Source of the DNA: Peptostreptococcaceae bacterium
GTDB taxonomy: Bacteria; Bacillota; Clostridia; Peptostreptococcales; Filifactoraceae
DNA: 50,304 nucleotides
Assembly (NCBI GenBank): GCA_030532905.1
Contig: JAUNKE010000008.1
Coordinates: 1-50,304 of the forward strand
Direction: 5' to 3'
Made by a program: the position numbers and the translations under genes. This document shows, piece by piece, positions 26,646-35,243 of the stretch (position 1 is its first letter; each line of letters opens with the position of its first letter). The notes beneath the pieces are model-generated. The model saw only the letters and a list, made by a program, of their open reading frames with translations. It searched no databases and was not told the DNA's origin.

Positions 26646-27455
26646 TCATTCAAATATTACAAGCCCACTCTCATCACTCATCTGTGAACCGACTCTTACC
26701 GGCGCTCTGTCAAATTGGCCATGATAATCCGAGCCGCCGGTGAGGAACAGATTGTATTTTTTCGCATACTCTCTAATTATTTTTTTATATTCTTCGCTAT
26801 TGGAACGGTGATTGAGCTCAATACCGTTTAATCCGTACTTCACCACTCTATCCACCGTATCGATGTTGTTTTGCTGGTTCGGATGAGCTATTACCGCATA
26901 TCCTCCGGCCTCCCGAATCGACTGAACCGCTTTTTTAACATCGACATACTCCACCCCATAGACAAATTTTCCGTCGTTCTTAAAATATTTTTCATTCACC
27001 TGCGGAAAAAAAGCTTCCGTCTGTCCGGTATTAAATAAAAATTCATACCAGTGAAACTTGAAAATATATCCTCGCGCATATTCATACAATTCATCATAAT
27101 CAATTTGATAACCGAGCGACTGCAACGCCAGAACTTCTTTGTATGCTTTGTCGTTGCGGCTGCGTTTTATCGGGTCACAGATTTTTCGAATCGGATAGTC
27201 ATCCTGAATATTATAACCGAGTACATGAACTTTTTTTCCGGATTCGTAATCTTTTGCAGAAATCTCCAACGATTTGATGATTTTTAAGCCCGCTTTCTCC
27301 GCTTTCATTTTCTTCTCATCGTATCCTAACAAATTATCATGATCCGTTATCGCAATATGTGTCAACCCCTCTTTCACACATTCCGAAATCAATTCGTCCA
27401 CTGAATCATATCCATCTGAATATCTCGTATGCATGTGCAAATCCGCTTTTATCAT
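26646..27455 (-). CDS. PHP-domain phosphoesterase (RNase AM/TrpH-like)
   Basis: A 269-residue metal-dependent phosphoesterase. PHP motifs in order: ADLHMHTRYSDG (His7 and His9), AITDHDN (about 37), Glu in KSLEISA, VIAHPNQ (about 190), and the final GSDYHG (about 240). These residues bind three metal ions in the family. Members act on nucleoside 3',5'-bisphosphates or trim RNA 5' ends, as RNase AM does. AGGAGA lies 5 nt before the ATG, which overlaps the tadA stop by 4 nt. The presence of RNA-linked neighbours (tadA, prfB) fits an RNA or nucleotide role, but the substrate is not proved. Confidence 0.9.
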   Translation of the reverse strand: MIKADLHMHTRYSDGYDSVDELISECVKEGLTHIAITDHDNLLGYDEKKMKAEKAGLKIIKSLEISAKDYESGKKVHVLGYNIQDDYPIRKICDPIKRSRNDKAYKEVLALQSLGYQIDYDELYEYARGYIFKFHWYEFLFNTGQTEAFFPQVNEKYFKNDGKFVYGVEYVDVKKAVQSIREAGGYAVIAHPNQQNNIDTVDRVVKYGLNGIELNHRSNSEEYKKIIREYAKKYNLFLTGGSDYHGQFDRAPVRVGSQMSDESGLVIFE

Positions 27456-27931
27456 TTTTCTCCTAATCTATCGGAAGCTTTTTGTATTCTTCCCCTTCTC
27501 AACTCTCTAAAAAATCGGCTCATGATATATGAGCAAACCGGCTCATCATATACGACAGCATCAGTCTTACAAGGAATCGTATTGTCCGAAATAATGGGCA
27601 CTTTGCTGATGACCGCACCTCTTTCGACATCCCTCGCGCCGATATGAATTGTCTGTATTCGAGCGTTTATAATGGCACCGACACACATCGTGCAAGGCTC
27701 CAATGTCACATAGAGATTGCATCCGTCCAAGCGCCAAACGCCCAAAAATTCATTTGCCCGCTCCAGCGCAAGCATTTCCGCATGAGCGCTCGACTTTTGC
27801 AAAGACTCCACTTCATTATGCGCGCGCGCGATTATTTGTCCGTCCTTCTCAATGACGCATCCGACCGGCACTTCTCCTTTTTTGTAAGCTTTATATGCTT
27901 CCATAATCGCTTCTTTCATAAAGAAATTCAT
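27452..27931 (-). CDS. tadA: tRNA-specific adenosine deaminase TadA
   Basis: A 159-residue zinc deaminase that converts adenosine 34 of tRNA-Arg(ACG) to inosine. The zinc and catalytic motifs are complete: HAE (His50, Glu52) and PCTMC (Cys80, Cys83). The length and the C-terminal helix ending FFRELRRGRI match TadA rather than free cytidine deaminases. The ATG shares its A with the TAA stop of prfB (TAATG), so translation is coupled, and it overlaps the PHP gene by 4 nt. Confidence 0.93.
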   Translation of the reverse strand: MNFFMKEAIMEAYKAYKKGEVPVGCVIEKDGQIIARAHNEVESLQKSSAHAEMLALERANEFLGVWRLDGCNLYVTLEPCTMCVGAIINARIQTIHIGARDVERGAVISKVPIISDNTIPCKTDAVVYDEPVCSYIMSRFFRELRRGRIQKASDRLGEK

Positions 27932-29047
27932 TATTCATCCTTGCCCTTTTGCTTCTGCTCTTTCAAATAAGCCAAAATAAACGGCATAATCTCTCCATCG
28001 ATTACCTGTGTAATATTTCCGATTTCAAATCCCGTTCGATGATCTTTCACTAGAGTATAGGGCTGAAAAACATAACTTCTGATTTGACTTCCCCAGCCGA
28101 TTTGGCTGTATTCTCCCTGCAAATCTTCAATCTTTTCTTTGTTTTCCTGCTCCTTGAGCTCCACTAATTTTCCTTTAAGCATCTTCATCGCCATATCTTT
28201 GTTAATTAGCTGTGAGCGCTCACTCTGGCTCTGAACGACGATATTCGTCGGCAAATGCGTGATTCGAACGGCCGATTCCGTCTTATTGACATGCTGTCCG
28301 CCGGCGCCGCTCGCCCGATAAGTGTCGATGCGTAAATCCTGCGGCCGAATTTCCACCTCGGTCGAATCATCCAGCTCCGGAATAATATCCACCGATGCAA
28401 AAGAAGTATGGCGTTTGCCAGACGGGTCAAATGGTGAAATGCGAACAATTCGGTGAACTCCCTTTTCCGCTTTCAAAAATCCGTACGCATTTTTGCCCTC
28501 GATTTGCAGCGTAACCGACTTGATTCCGGCTGCCGGATCCGCATTGATATCGAGCTGATTAGCCTTAAAGCCGTTGTCCGAAGCAAAACGCAAATACATT
28601 CGCAGCAACATCTGAGCCCAATCCTGCGCATCCAACCCGCCAGAACCGGCATGAATGGACAGAATCACATTCAAATTATCATAAGGCCCATCCAACATCG
28701 TTTCCAATTTCAGCTCATCAATTTTCCTAAGTTGCAATGCAATTTCTTTTTCCAAATCCTTTTCCATCGACTCATCTTCCTGAGCGATTAGAAAAAGCTC
28801 CTGCAAATCTTCGGCATCGCGCTCGGCTTGATAAAAAGATTCCAACACATCTTCAATCTCCTTCGAGCGCTTCATCAAATCTTTACTCTTCTTTGCATCC
28901 TGCCAAATATTCGGATCCGCTTGAATCTCCTGCAGGATTTCTATTTTTTCATCTTCCAATGCTTCTAAGTCAAAGAGAACCTCGCACTTCGTCGATGCCG
29001 CGCAAGATTTCTTCAATCTTATTTCGGTGCTCTACAATATTCAGCAT
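27931..29047 (-). CDS. prfB: Peptide chain release factor 2, with programmed +1 frameshift
   Basis: RF2, which ends translation at UGA and UAA. The gene starts at ATG 29047, 1 nt after the secA stop. After 25 codons (to ...RGSL) the frame meets TGA at 28972-28970 in the context CTT-TGA-C; skipping the T at 28972 continues into DLEALEDEK and runs to 27931, for 371 residues. This is the known RF2 autoregulatory frameshift site: the slippery CTT, the stop and an upstream SD-like GAGG are all present. The GGQ catalytic motif (GAGGQHVNK) and the SPF codon-recognition tripeptide (ISPFDPSG) are intact. An ATG-initiated frame from 29016 is only an apparent ORF. Confidence 0.95.
28970..28983 (-). promoter_or_regulatory. 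RF2 programmed +1 frameshift site
   Basis: Minus-strand CGAGGTTCTCTTTGAC: an SD-like GAGG a few bases before CTT TGA C. When RF2 is scarce the ribosome pauses at TGA and slips forward by one, making more RF2. Confidence 0.92.
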
Positions 29048-29048
29048 C

Positions 29049-31727
29049 TTATTCTCCCTTGCCATGACAATTCTTATATTTTTTACCGCTTCCGCAAGGA
29101 CATGGGTCATTACGCTTCGGCTTATTTTCTCTCACAGCCTGCTGCGGTTTTTGCTCCATCGCATTATCGATAGTCTCTCTGGTATTATCAATATTCACCA
29201 CCTGCTTACGCTCCACGCGCTGTGGTTGTTCTTCTCGAATCTGGAAGTTCATCAAATAGCGAACGGTGTCTTCCTGAATACTCTCATTCATTGAGTCAAA
29301 CATATCAAAACCTTCCTGCTGATATGCAATGACCGGATTCTCCTGCGCAATGGATCGAAGTCCGATACCCTTTCTCAACTGATCCATCGCATCGATATGA
29401 TCCATCCATTTGCTATCCACGACTTGAAGCAAAATCACTCGCTCAAGCTCTCTGAATTCTTCTTCCGGAAGCATTTTTTGTTTCAACTCGTAAATCTGCT
29501 CAACCGCTGACTTGATATTCTTTTTGAACTCAGAAACATCTTTTATTTCCGACTCGTCTTCCACATTGATGCCCAAAGAGAATAAATATTTCAATCGATC
29601 ATTCAATCCTTCCAAGTCAATCTCTCCATTTTCAGGAAGATATTTATTCAATGCTTTTTCCGCAAGCGAATCAATCATTGCGATAATTTCAGATTGAAGA
29701 TTCTCTCCTTCCAGAACTCTACGACGCTCATTATAGATAATTTCTCTTTGCTTATTCATAACATCGTCGTATTGAAGAACGGTCTTACGAATTCCAAAGT
29801 TCTTGCCTTCCACACGCTTTTGCGCATTCTCAATCGATTTTGAAAGAACACCCGCCTCAATCGCATCGTCCTCTTCCATTCCGATTTTCTCAACGACGGA
29901 TTGAATACGCTCCGAGCCGAACAATCGCATCAACTCGTCTTCAAGCGAAATAAAGAATCTCGTTTCGCCCGGGTCACCCTGTCGCCCGGAACGACCTCTA
30001 AGCTGGTTGTCGATTCGTCTGGACTCATGTCTTTCCGTACCGATGATTGCCAAGCCGCCCACTTCAACAACTTTCTTTTGCTCCGGCTCCAATTCTTTTT
30101 TCTTTTCCGCTAAAATTTCTTGATATTTAGTTCGAGCATCCAGCACTTCCTGATCGTCCGTCGCTCCGAATCCGCTTGCCAAAGCAATCAAATGATCCTC
30201 GTAGCCGAGTTTCTTCATTTCACGATTCGTCATAAATTCCGGATTTCCACCCAAAATAATGTCCGTACCACGACCCGCCATATTCGTCGCAATCGTAACC
30301 TGACCGAATCGTCCCGCCTGCGCGACAATCTCCGCCTCTTTTTCATGGTTCTTCGCATTGAGAACCTCATGCTTGATTCCTTGTTTTTTAAGCAATCCCG
30401 AAAGCATTTCCGAATTTTCAATAGAGATTGTACCAATCAATATCGGCTGACCCGTTTTGTGAATTTCAGAAACGGATTCTACAACCGCTTTATACTTTGC
30501 ACTTTCACTCTTATATACCGCATCGTTCAAATCCTGTCGCTGAATCGGTTTATTCGTTGGAATCTGAACGACATCCATCTTATAAATCGCTCGGAATTCA
30601 TCCTCTTCCGTCTTCGCCGTACCCGTCATACCCGACAACTTCCGATACATTCGGAAGTAATTTTGGAATGTAATCGTTGCAAGCGTCTTGGATTCTCTTT
30701 GAACAACAAGACCTTCCTTCGCCTCAATCGCCTGATGCAATCCTTCCGAATAACGACGACCGAACATCAAACGACCCGTAAATTCGTCAACGATAACAAT
30801 TTCGCCGTCTTTGACAACATAATCCACATCCAGTTTCATCAAAGTGTTCGCACGAAGCGCCTGATTCACATGGTGGTAGATTTCCATATTCTCAATATCC
30901 GTCATACTTTCAACGCCGAAGAATTTTTCCGCTTTTTCAAGTCCTTCATCCGTCAAAGTGGACGCATTTTCTTTTTCATCAATCTTATAATCCGTTTCGG
31001 CATTCAATCCTAAAATAAAAGTATTCGCCTGTGTGTAAAGCGATGTGGACTTATCACCCTGACCGGAAATGATAAGCGGCGTTCTCGCCTCATCGACCAA
31101 AATCGAGTCCACCTCATCGACAATCGCATAGTTGAGCGGTCGCTGCACCATCTGATGCTTAAAAATGACCATATTGTCTCGCAGATAGTCAAAACCGTAT
31201 TCATTGTTGGTTCCGTAAGTAATATCCGCATTATAAGCCGCTCTTCGCTGGTCATTGTCCAGTCCGTGAATAATTACACCCGTTGTCAATCCGAGAAAGC
31301 TGTACAGTTTTCCCATCCACTCGGCGTCACGCTTCGCCAAATAATCGTTGACCGTAACGACATGAACTCCTTTTCCTTCAAGCGCATTCAAATAAACCGG
31401 CAAAGTCGCAACCAATGTCTTCCCTTCACCCGTTCTCATCTCCGCGATTTTTCCTTTGTGAAGTACAATCCCTCCGAGCAACTGAACATCATAATGTCTC
31501 ATCCCCAAAGAACGCTTCGCCCCTTCACGACAAACCGCAAAAGCTTCAACCAACAATTCATCGGTCGTTGCGCCATTCGCAATTCGCTCCTTAAATTCCA
31601 CCGTCTTTTGTCTAAGCTCTTCATCCGAAAGCTTTTCCATTTGAGGCTCGAGCTGATTGATAAGCTCCACCTCTTTGCCTAATTTGTTCAAATATCTTTT
31701 TGATAGAAAATTATCCAAAAATCCCAA
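29049..31727 (-). CDS. secA: Preprotein translocase ATPase SecA
   Basis: Motor of the Sec pathway, driving unfolded preproteins through SecYEG. The 892-residue protein has motor domain motifs [13 protein letters not shown] (Walker A) and [15 protein letters not shown] (Walker B/DEAD-like), the preprotein cross-linking domain, the second motor domain with [10 protein letters not shown] and [10 protein letters not shown], the helical scaffold/wing, and a C-terminal zinc site [15 protein letters not shown]. The start is a TTG (31727) with AGAGGT 7 nt upstream; no ATG fits. Its stop is 1 nt before prfB, the usual Firmicutes order. All the signal-peptide proteins in this window would depend on it. 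Confidence 0.97.
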   Translation of the reverse strand: MGFLDNFLSKRYLNKLGKEVELINQLEPQMEKLSDEELRQKTVEFKERIANGATTDELLVEAFAVCREGAKRSLGMRHYDVQLLGGIVLHKGKIAEMRTGEGKTLVATLPVYLNALEGKGVHVVTVNDYLAKRDAEWMGKLYSFLGLTTGVIIHGLDNDQRRAAYNADITYGTNNEYGFDYLRDNMVIFKHQMVQRPLNYAIVDEVDSILVDEARTPLIISGQGDKSTSLYTQANTFILGLNAETDYKIDEKENASTLTDEGLEKAEKFFGVESMTDIENMEIYHHVNQALRANTLMKLDVDYVVKDGEIVIVDEFTGRLMFGRRYSEGLHQAIEAKEGLVVQRESKTLATITFQNYFRMYRKLSGMTGTAKTEEDEFRAIYKMDVVQIPTNKPIQRQDLNDAVYKSESAKYKAVVESVSEIHKTGQPILIGTISIENSEMLSGLLKKQGIKHEVLNAKNHEKEAEIVAQAGRFGQVTIATNMAGRGTDIILGGNPEFMTNREMKKLGYEDHLIALASGFGATDDQEVLDARTKYQEILAEKKKELEPEQKKVVEVGGLAIIGTERHESRRIDNQLRGRSGRQGDPGETRFFISLEDELMRLFGSERIQSVVEKIGMEEDDAIEAGVLSKSIENAQKRVEGKNFGIRKTVLQYDDVMNKQREIIYNERRRVLEGENLQSEIIAMIDSLAEKALNKYLPENGEIDLEGLNDRLKYLFSLGINVEDESEIKDVSEFKKNIKSAVEQIYELKQKMLPEEEFRELERVILLQVVDSKWMDHIDAMDQLRKGIGLRSIAQENPVIAYQQEGFDMFDSMNESIQEDTVRYLMNFQIREEQPQRVERKQVVNIDNTRETIDNAMEQKPQQAVRENKPKRNDPCPCGSGKKYKNCHGKGE

Positions 31728-32068
31728 ACCAATTACCTCTCTTTATATAAAATTTATTAGTGAAAGCATCCGCAAAAAAACAAATATAATTCCTAAACGC
31801 TTGCAGAGAGAAAGCTTTGCACTTTAATATTCAAGCCATATCATTTCATTTCGTAAAAGACACATAGCTACAATTAATTTTATCACATCTTGACGAAAAA
31901 AGCCCGAAAAACATACAATTTTTTACAATTTTTTACCTGAATTTAGAATTAAAAATCCTTCGCACAAAAAATGAAACAAATTATAAAAATCCTTTCCGCC
32001 TCGCGATTTTCTTTCCTTGTAAATATGATTTATGATATAATTTTACTATCAATCTGCAAGGAGTGCCT
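31728..32068. other. Intergenic region between secA and a small plus-strand gene
   Basis: 340 bp of AT-rich DNA with divergent promoters expected. A TATAAT at 32036-32041 fits as the -10 box of the small plus-strand gene; its -35 is weak. No RNA gene is recognised. Confidence 0.4.
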
Positions 32069-32254
32069 ATGAATATTCAAAATCTCAATTTAAATGAAAA
32101 ACATTTTGCCGAAGCCACAGAAGTATTAAAGACTCATCAACAATCGATTGACCAATCGGGCGATACCGTTTTGGTTTTGGAAGATGAAACGAGAGTTCTT
32201 GTTATTTTTCGAATGAAGACCTATCTTCTTCAATACTTAGACAGACTTATCTAG
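32069..32254 (+). CDS. Small conserved-looking protein, function unknown
   Basis: A 61-residue acidic, soluble protein starting at ATG 32069, with AAGGAG ending 5 nt upstream. A GTG two codons earlier overlaps the ribosome site. No signal peptide, membrane helix or Cys is present. The C-terminus (VLVIFRMKTYLLQYLDRLI) may form a helix. I do not recognise the family. It has a good ribosome site and a -10 box, and a hairpin GAAAAATGGC/GCCATTTTTC (32278-32311) follows it, which supports a real single-gene transcript. It is one of few plus-strand genes here. Confidence 0.55.
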   Translation: MNIQNLNLNEKHFAEATEVLKTHQQSIDQSGDTVLVLEDETRVLVIFRMKTYLLQYLDRLI

Positions 32255-32277
32255 TTGAAAGTCTCTTTTAATTTTCA

Positions 32278-32311
32278 TGAAAAATGGCACACTCATAGGA
32301 GCAGCCATTTT
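32278..32311 (+). terminator. Likely terminator of the small plus-strand gene
   Basis: GAAAAATGGC and GCCATTTTTC form a 10-bp stem with a 14-nt loop; the right arm ends in T5. Confidence 0.55.
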
Positions 32312-32354
32312 TCACCCAGATTTATAATTTTTATTGCCTAATCGACTGAATATA

Positions 32355-32403
32355 AAAAAGCAGCTGCTGCAAAATAAAATTTTCATTCCGCAACAGCTCT
32401 ACA
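32355..32403 (-). terminator. Terminator of the ytxH-sigB stress operon
   Basis: On the minus strand AGCTGTTGCGGAATGAAAA pairs with TTTTATTTTGCAGCAGCT, then TTTTTT. It lies 27 nt past the sigma-factor gene and resembles the hairpin at 50250-50299. Confidence 0.75.
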
Positions 32404-32429
32404 TTTACTGCTCTATTCTTCCTTGATAA

Positions 32430-33227
32430 TCAATCCATAGTTTTGTAATATTCTTCCTTCAGTTTTTGGATAACTTTTTTTTCAATTCTTGAAATCGTCA
32501 TTTGTGAAAGCTCCAATTCTTCCGCAATCACAACCTGCGTTTTATTTTCAAAAAATCGTCCAATCACTATCTTTTGCTCCGGTTCGCTCAACTTCTCGAT
32601 AAACCGATTTACAAAATCTATGTTTTCAATGTCCGCAAAACTCTGGTCTTCCTTTCCCAGAATATCCGAAAAACTCATCGACGAATCATTGTCATTATTC
32701 TCTTTTATCAAGTCCAAGCTACGAATACTAAATAACTGCGACGCTTCCATCGCTTCCATTACTTCCTCATCCGTGGATTTAAGATATCTTGCGATGTCTT
32801 TCACTTTCGGCACATGACCAAGCTCCGACTGCAACGCTTCTTTTGCATCGTTTATCTTCAGTGCAAGCTCTTGAGTTTTTCTCGGAACTTTTATTGCCCA
32901 ACCTTTATCACGAAAATATCTTTTGATTTCTCCTACGATGGTCGGCGTTGCAAAACTGGAAAATTCATATCCTTTGTTTATGTCAAATCGCTCCACCGCA
33001 TAAATCAACGCCAACGATGCAATTTGAAAAATATCATCATATTCTATTCCCTTGCCGGTATATCTTTTTGATAACAGTTCAGCAATATATATATTTCTAC
33101 TTACGATTTCATTTCTGACTTCGCGATCGTGCCCGCTCGCAAACAACGCAAAAAGTTCTTTTGTATCGTAATCCTTGAATTCTTGATTTACAAAAAGTTC
33201 CTTTTTATTTTTAGAACCATTTGACAT
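32430..33227 (-). CDS. sigB: Partner-switching RNA polymerase sigma factor (SigB/SigF group)
   Basis: A 265-residue group 3 sigma factor. Region 2 includes YDDIFQIASLALIYAVERFD and FSSFATPTIVGEIKRYFRDKGW (core binding and -10 recognition, about 60-115). Region 3 spans about 120-180, and region 4 includes LSEPEQKIVIGRFFENKTQVVIAEELELSQMTISRIEK (-35 recognition, about 210-255). The TTG/ATG choice favours ATG 33227 with AGAGGA 7 nt upstream. The rsbV-rsbW-sigma order is that of sigma-B and of sporulation sigma-F operons. With no other sporulation gene seen and ytxG/ytxH homologues upstream, a general-stress sigma factor is more likely. Confidence 0.9.
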   Translation of the reverse strand: MSNGSKNKKELFVNQEFKDYDTKELFALFASGHDREVRNEIVSRNIYIAELLSKRYTGKGIEYDDIFQIASLALIYAVERFDINKGYEFSSFATPTIVGEIKRYFRDKGWAIKVPRKTQELALKINDAKEALQSELGHVPKVKDIARYLKSTDEEVMEAMEASQLFSIRSLDLIKENNDNDSSMSFSDILGKEDQSFADIENIDFVNRFIEKLSEPEQKIVIGRFFENKTQVVIAEELELSQMTISRIEKKVIQKLKEEYYKTMD

Positions 33228-33230
33228 CAA

Positions 33231-33653
33231 TCAATCCTCTCTCCCCATTTCTTTTTTCATGTAAATGGTGGTTCCTTTATCCAACTCCGATTGAATCACT
33301 ACATCATCCATCAACATTTTTATAATGTAGATGCCCAATCCGCCACATTCTCTCTCACCGCAAAACTCGGGGTCTTTCAAGCTTGAAAAATTGTAGCCTA
33401 CGCCGGTATCTTTAATTTCAATTTCAATAAAGTTGCTTCCTTGTCCGAAAAACAAATCGAAGCTCGACACCTTTGAATGTTTGATAACATTCGTACACGC
33501 TTCTGAAACGGCAATTTTGACATCATCAATCTCTTCAATATTAAATCCTATACGATTTGCTATAGAAGATGCGGTCATTCTCACTACGGAAATATTTGCC
33601 GAATCCGTCGGTACTGTCATTTTAATTAGATTTTTTTGATCCATATTTATCAC
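33231..33653 (-). CDS. rsbW: Anti-sigma factor, serine kinase RsbW/SpoIIAB type
   Basis: A 140-residue GHKL-fold protein that holds the sigma factor inactive and phosphorylates its antagonist. The N box reads EACTNVIKHS (about 53-62), the G1 box DTGVGY (about 84) and the G2 box GGLGIYIIKML (about 104-114). The GTG at 33653 has GGGGGT 6 nt upstream, within the rsbV end. Its TGA overlaps the ribosome site of the sigma-factor gene, giving coupled, balanced expression. Assignment to the RsbW rather than SpoIIAB branch follows the context. Confidence 0.9.
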   Translation of the reverse strand: MINMDQKNLIKMTVPTDSANISVVRMTASSIANRIGFNIEEIDDVKIAVSEACTNVIKHSKVSSFDLFFGQGSNFIEIEIKDTGVGYNFSSLKDPEFCGERECGGLGIYIIKMLMDDVVIQSELDKGTTIYMKKEMGRED

Positions 33654-33655
33654 TT

Positions 33656-33967
33656 TTATACCCCCATGTTGAATGTATCCTCAAGACAGGTGATTCTAAA
33701 TACCTTTCTTACGTTCTCTTGCGCATTAAGGATGGTAATTTTATTTCCCATTTGCTTTAATTTTTTATAGGTCTGCACTAATAGACCTATACCCGTTGAA
33801 TCAATAAATCTAACATTTGCCATGTCAATAATGACATCTTTTTTTTGTTGAAAAGCTTCGTTGAGAGCTTTTTCCAAGACTTCGACCGTATTTAAGTCAA
33901 TTTCACCATTTACATTGATTGTAAAATCATTGGCGCTATTCATTGCGTCAATATTTATATTTCCCAT
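33656..33967 (-). CDS. rsbV: Anti-sigma factor antagonist RsbV/SpoIIAA (STAS domain)
   Basis: A 103-residue STAS-domain protein. The phosphorylation site motif IDSTGIGLL is intact, with Ser57 as the target of RsbW. Unphosphorylated RsbV binds RsbW and frees the sigma factor. AGGAGA is 4 nt before the ATG. It lies 23 nt after the DUF948 gene and 2 nt before rsbW. The PP2C phosphatase (RsbU/RsbP/SpoIIE type) that should reactivate it is not in this window. Confidence 0.92.
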   Translation of the reverse strand: MGNINIDAMNSANDFTINVNGEIDLNTVEVLEKALNEAFQQKKDVIIDMANVRFIDSTGIGLLVQTYKKLKQMGNKITILNAQENVRKVFRITCLEDTFNMGV

Positions 33968-33990
33968 AAAATCTCCTAAAAAATTTTGAA

Positions 33991-34365
33991 CTATTTATTT
34001 TGAGCTTCCTCAAATATCTTCTCCAAATCTTCCATATCATCGATGTCGTCACTGAAATCACGACCGGACGAATAAATATCATCGGTTTCATCGCCTTTTC
34101 CAAAAATACTCGCGATTCCCGCCGAAACGGAGCCCACAATTCCGGCAACATTCGTAACCTTATTTACATTGGCAACAATTCCGTCCACTTCCGTCGATAT
34201 ACTTGCCGCATTATTGATGATGGTTTCAATTTCACCATCCTTATCGGTCAATATTCGATCGATACGCTTGATGGAAGCACCGATATCTCGTATGGTTGTC
34301 GCTGTAAATATACAAAGTATCAAAATCCCTATGCCTATCAGCAGTATGCCTACTTCCCATATCAT
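33991..34365 (-). CDS. ytxG: DUF948 protein (YtxG-like stress protein)
   Basis: A 124-residue protein with one N-terminal membrane helix (about 3-24) and a helical cytoplasmic part with repeating Ile/Val heptads (about 25-85), the DUF948 pattern, then an acidic tail (about 100-124). AAAGGAG lies before the ATG. In Bacillus the ytxG-ytxH genes are controlled by sigma-B; here homologues of both lie directly upstream of rsbVW-sigB. Function beyond stress association is unknown. Confidence 0.8.
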   Translation of the reverse strand: MIWEVGILLIGIGILILCIFTATTIRDIGASIKRIDRILTDKDGEIETIINNAASISTEVDGIVANVNKVTNVAGIVGSVSAGIASIFGKGDETDDIYSSGRDFSDDIDDMEDLEKIFEEAQNK

Positions 34366-34385
34366 AGAAAGACTCCTTTCTGTCG

Positions 34386-35138
34386 CTAATTTTTCACCTT
34401 ATCGACCAAATCTTCAACCGCATCTTTTACTTTGTCTTTTCCATCTCTCGCAGCGCGCTCAACCGCTTTTTTCGCTTTTTTAAATTTGCTTTTCGATTGA
34501 TCCGCCGTATCTTCAACCACATCGCCGACTTTGTCTTTTCCGTCTCTTACCGTTCTTTCAACCGCTTTTTTCGCCTCGTTCAACTTATTATCCGAGTCAT
34601 CCGTCAAATCTTCAATAAAATCTCCCGCCGTATTTTTTCCATCACGAACCGCCCGCTCAACAGTTTTCTTCGCAGCGCCGAATCCTTCTTCCACTTCATC
34701 CGCGACATCTTCAACAAAATCACCGACTTTGTCTTTTCCGTCTCGCATTGCACGAGCCGCCGCTTTTTTCGTTGCTTGAAAATCATCGTCTGCAAATTCA
34801 ACGACATCCTCAGCAAAATTGCTTACTTTTTCTTTAATATTTCCATTCTCATCAAACTCTTTCGCATAGTATTTCGGCTCGACAAAATTCTTAACTTCCG
34901 TCTGTGTGATTTTCTTGATATTTCGGCTGATATTTTCTATAATCTCTTCTTTGTTGTCATAAGCATCTTTTGCTTTATCCTTGATATTTCCCAAATTGCC
35001 GCCGATATCTTCCATCAATTCATCACCCGGCTTCTTCGCTAATAGTAAACCGGCGAAAGTTCCAATGGCTGCCCCTACTACAAATGGTGCAACGATACTT
35101 TTTCTTGATGTTTTCACTTTTTTATTTCTAAATTTCAT
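34386..35138 (-). CDS. ytxH: YtxH-domain protein with four internal 33-residue repeats
   Basis: A 250-residue protein. The YtxH domain (about 10-50) has a glycine-rich membrane segment, IVAPFVVGAAIGTFAGLLLAKKPG. From about residue 118 onward there are four repeats of roughly 33 residues with the core (A/V)ER(A/T)(A/V)RDGKDK(V/A)GD(F/V)(V/I)ED, rich in Lys, Asp and Glu. The repeats resemble late-embryogenesis/apolipoprotein-like amphipathic helices. Ordinary YtxH is about 150 residues or fewer, so the repeat block is an extension. It is the first gene of the stress operon, after a possible promoter (TTGTTG, 16 nt, TATTAT) between it and gyrA. Confidence 0.82.
   Translation of the reverse strand: MKFRNKKVKTSRKSIVAPFVVGAAIGTFAGLLLAKKPGDELMEDIGGNLGNIKDKAKDAYDNKEEIIENISRNIKKITQTEVKNFVEPKYYAKEFDENGNIKEKVSNFAEDVVEFADDDFQATKKAAARAMRDGKDKVGDFVEDVADEVEEGFGAAKKTVERAVRDGKNTAGDFIEDLTDDSDNKLNEAKKAVERTVRDGKDKVGDVVEDTADQSKSKFKKAKKAVERAARDGKDKVKDAVEDLVDKVKN
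34390..34790 (-). repeat. Four tandem ~99-bp repeats in ytxH
   Basis: The DNA encoding RDGKDKVGDFVED-type units recurs about every 99 bp. The units are similar but not identical, so they look old rather than freshly duplicated. Confidence 0.75.
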
Positions 35139-35243
35139 TTTTTGTTCCTTTCCAACTCCAAAAAACTACTTTAACATAATATGCCAAAACAATTAGGCAA
35201 CAAATAAAGCTACGATATTTATATCATAAAGATTTCATTCTGT

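Noticed and set aside
28970..28972. In-frame TGA near the start of prfB as a mutation or sequencing error
   Set aside because: It is the known RF2 programmed frameshift context CTT-TGA-C.
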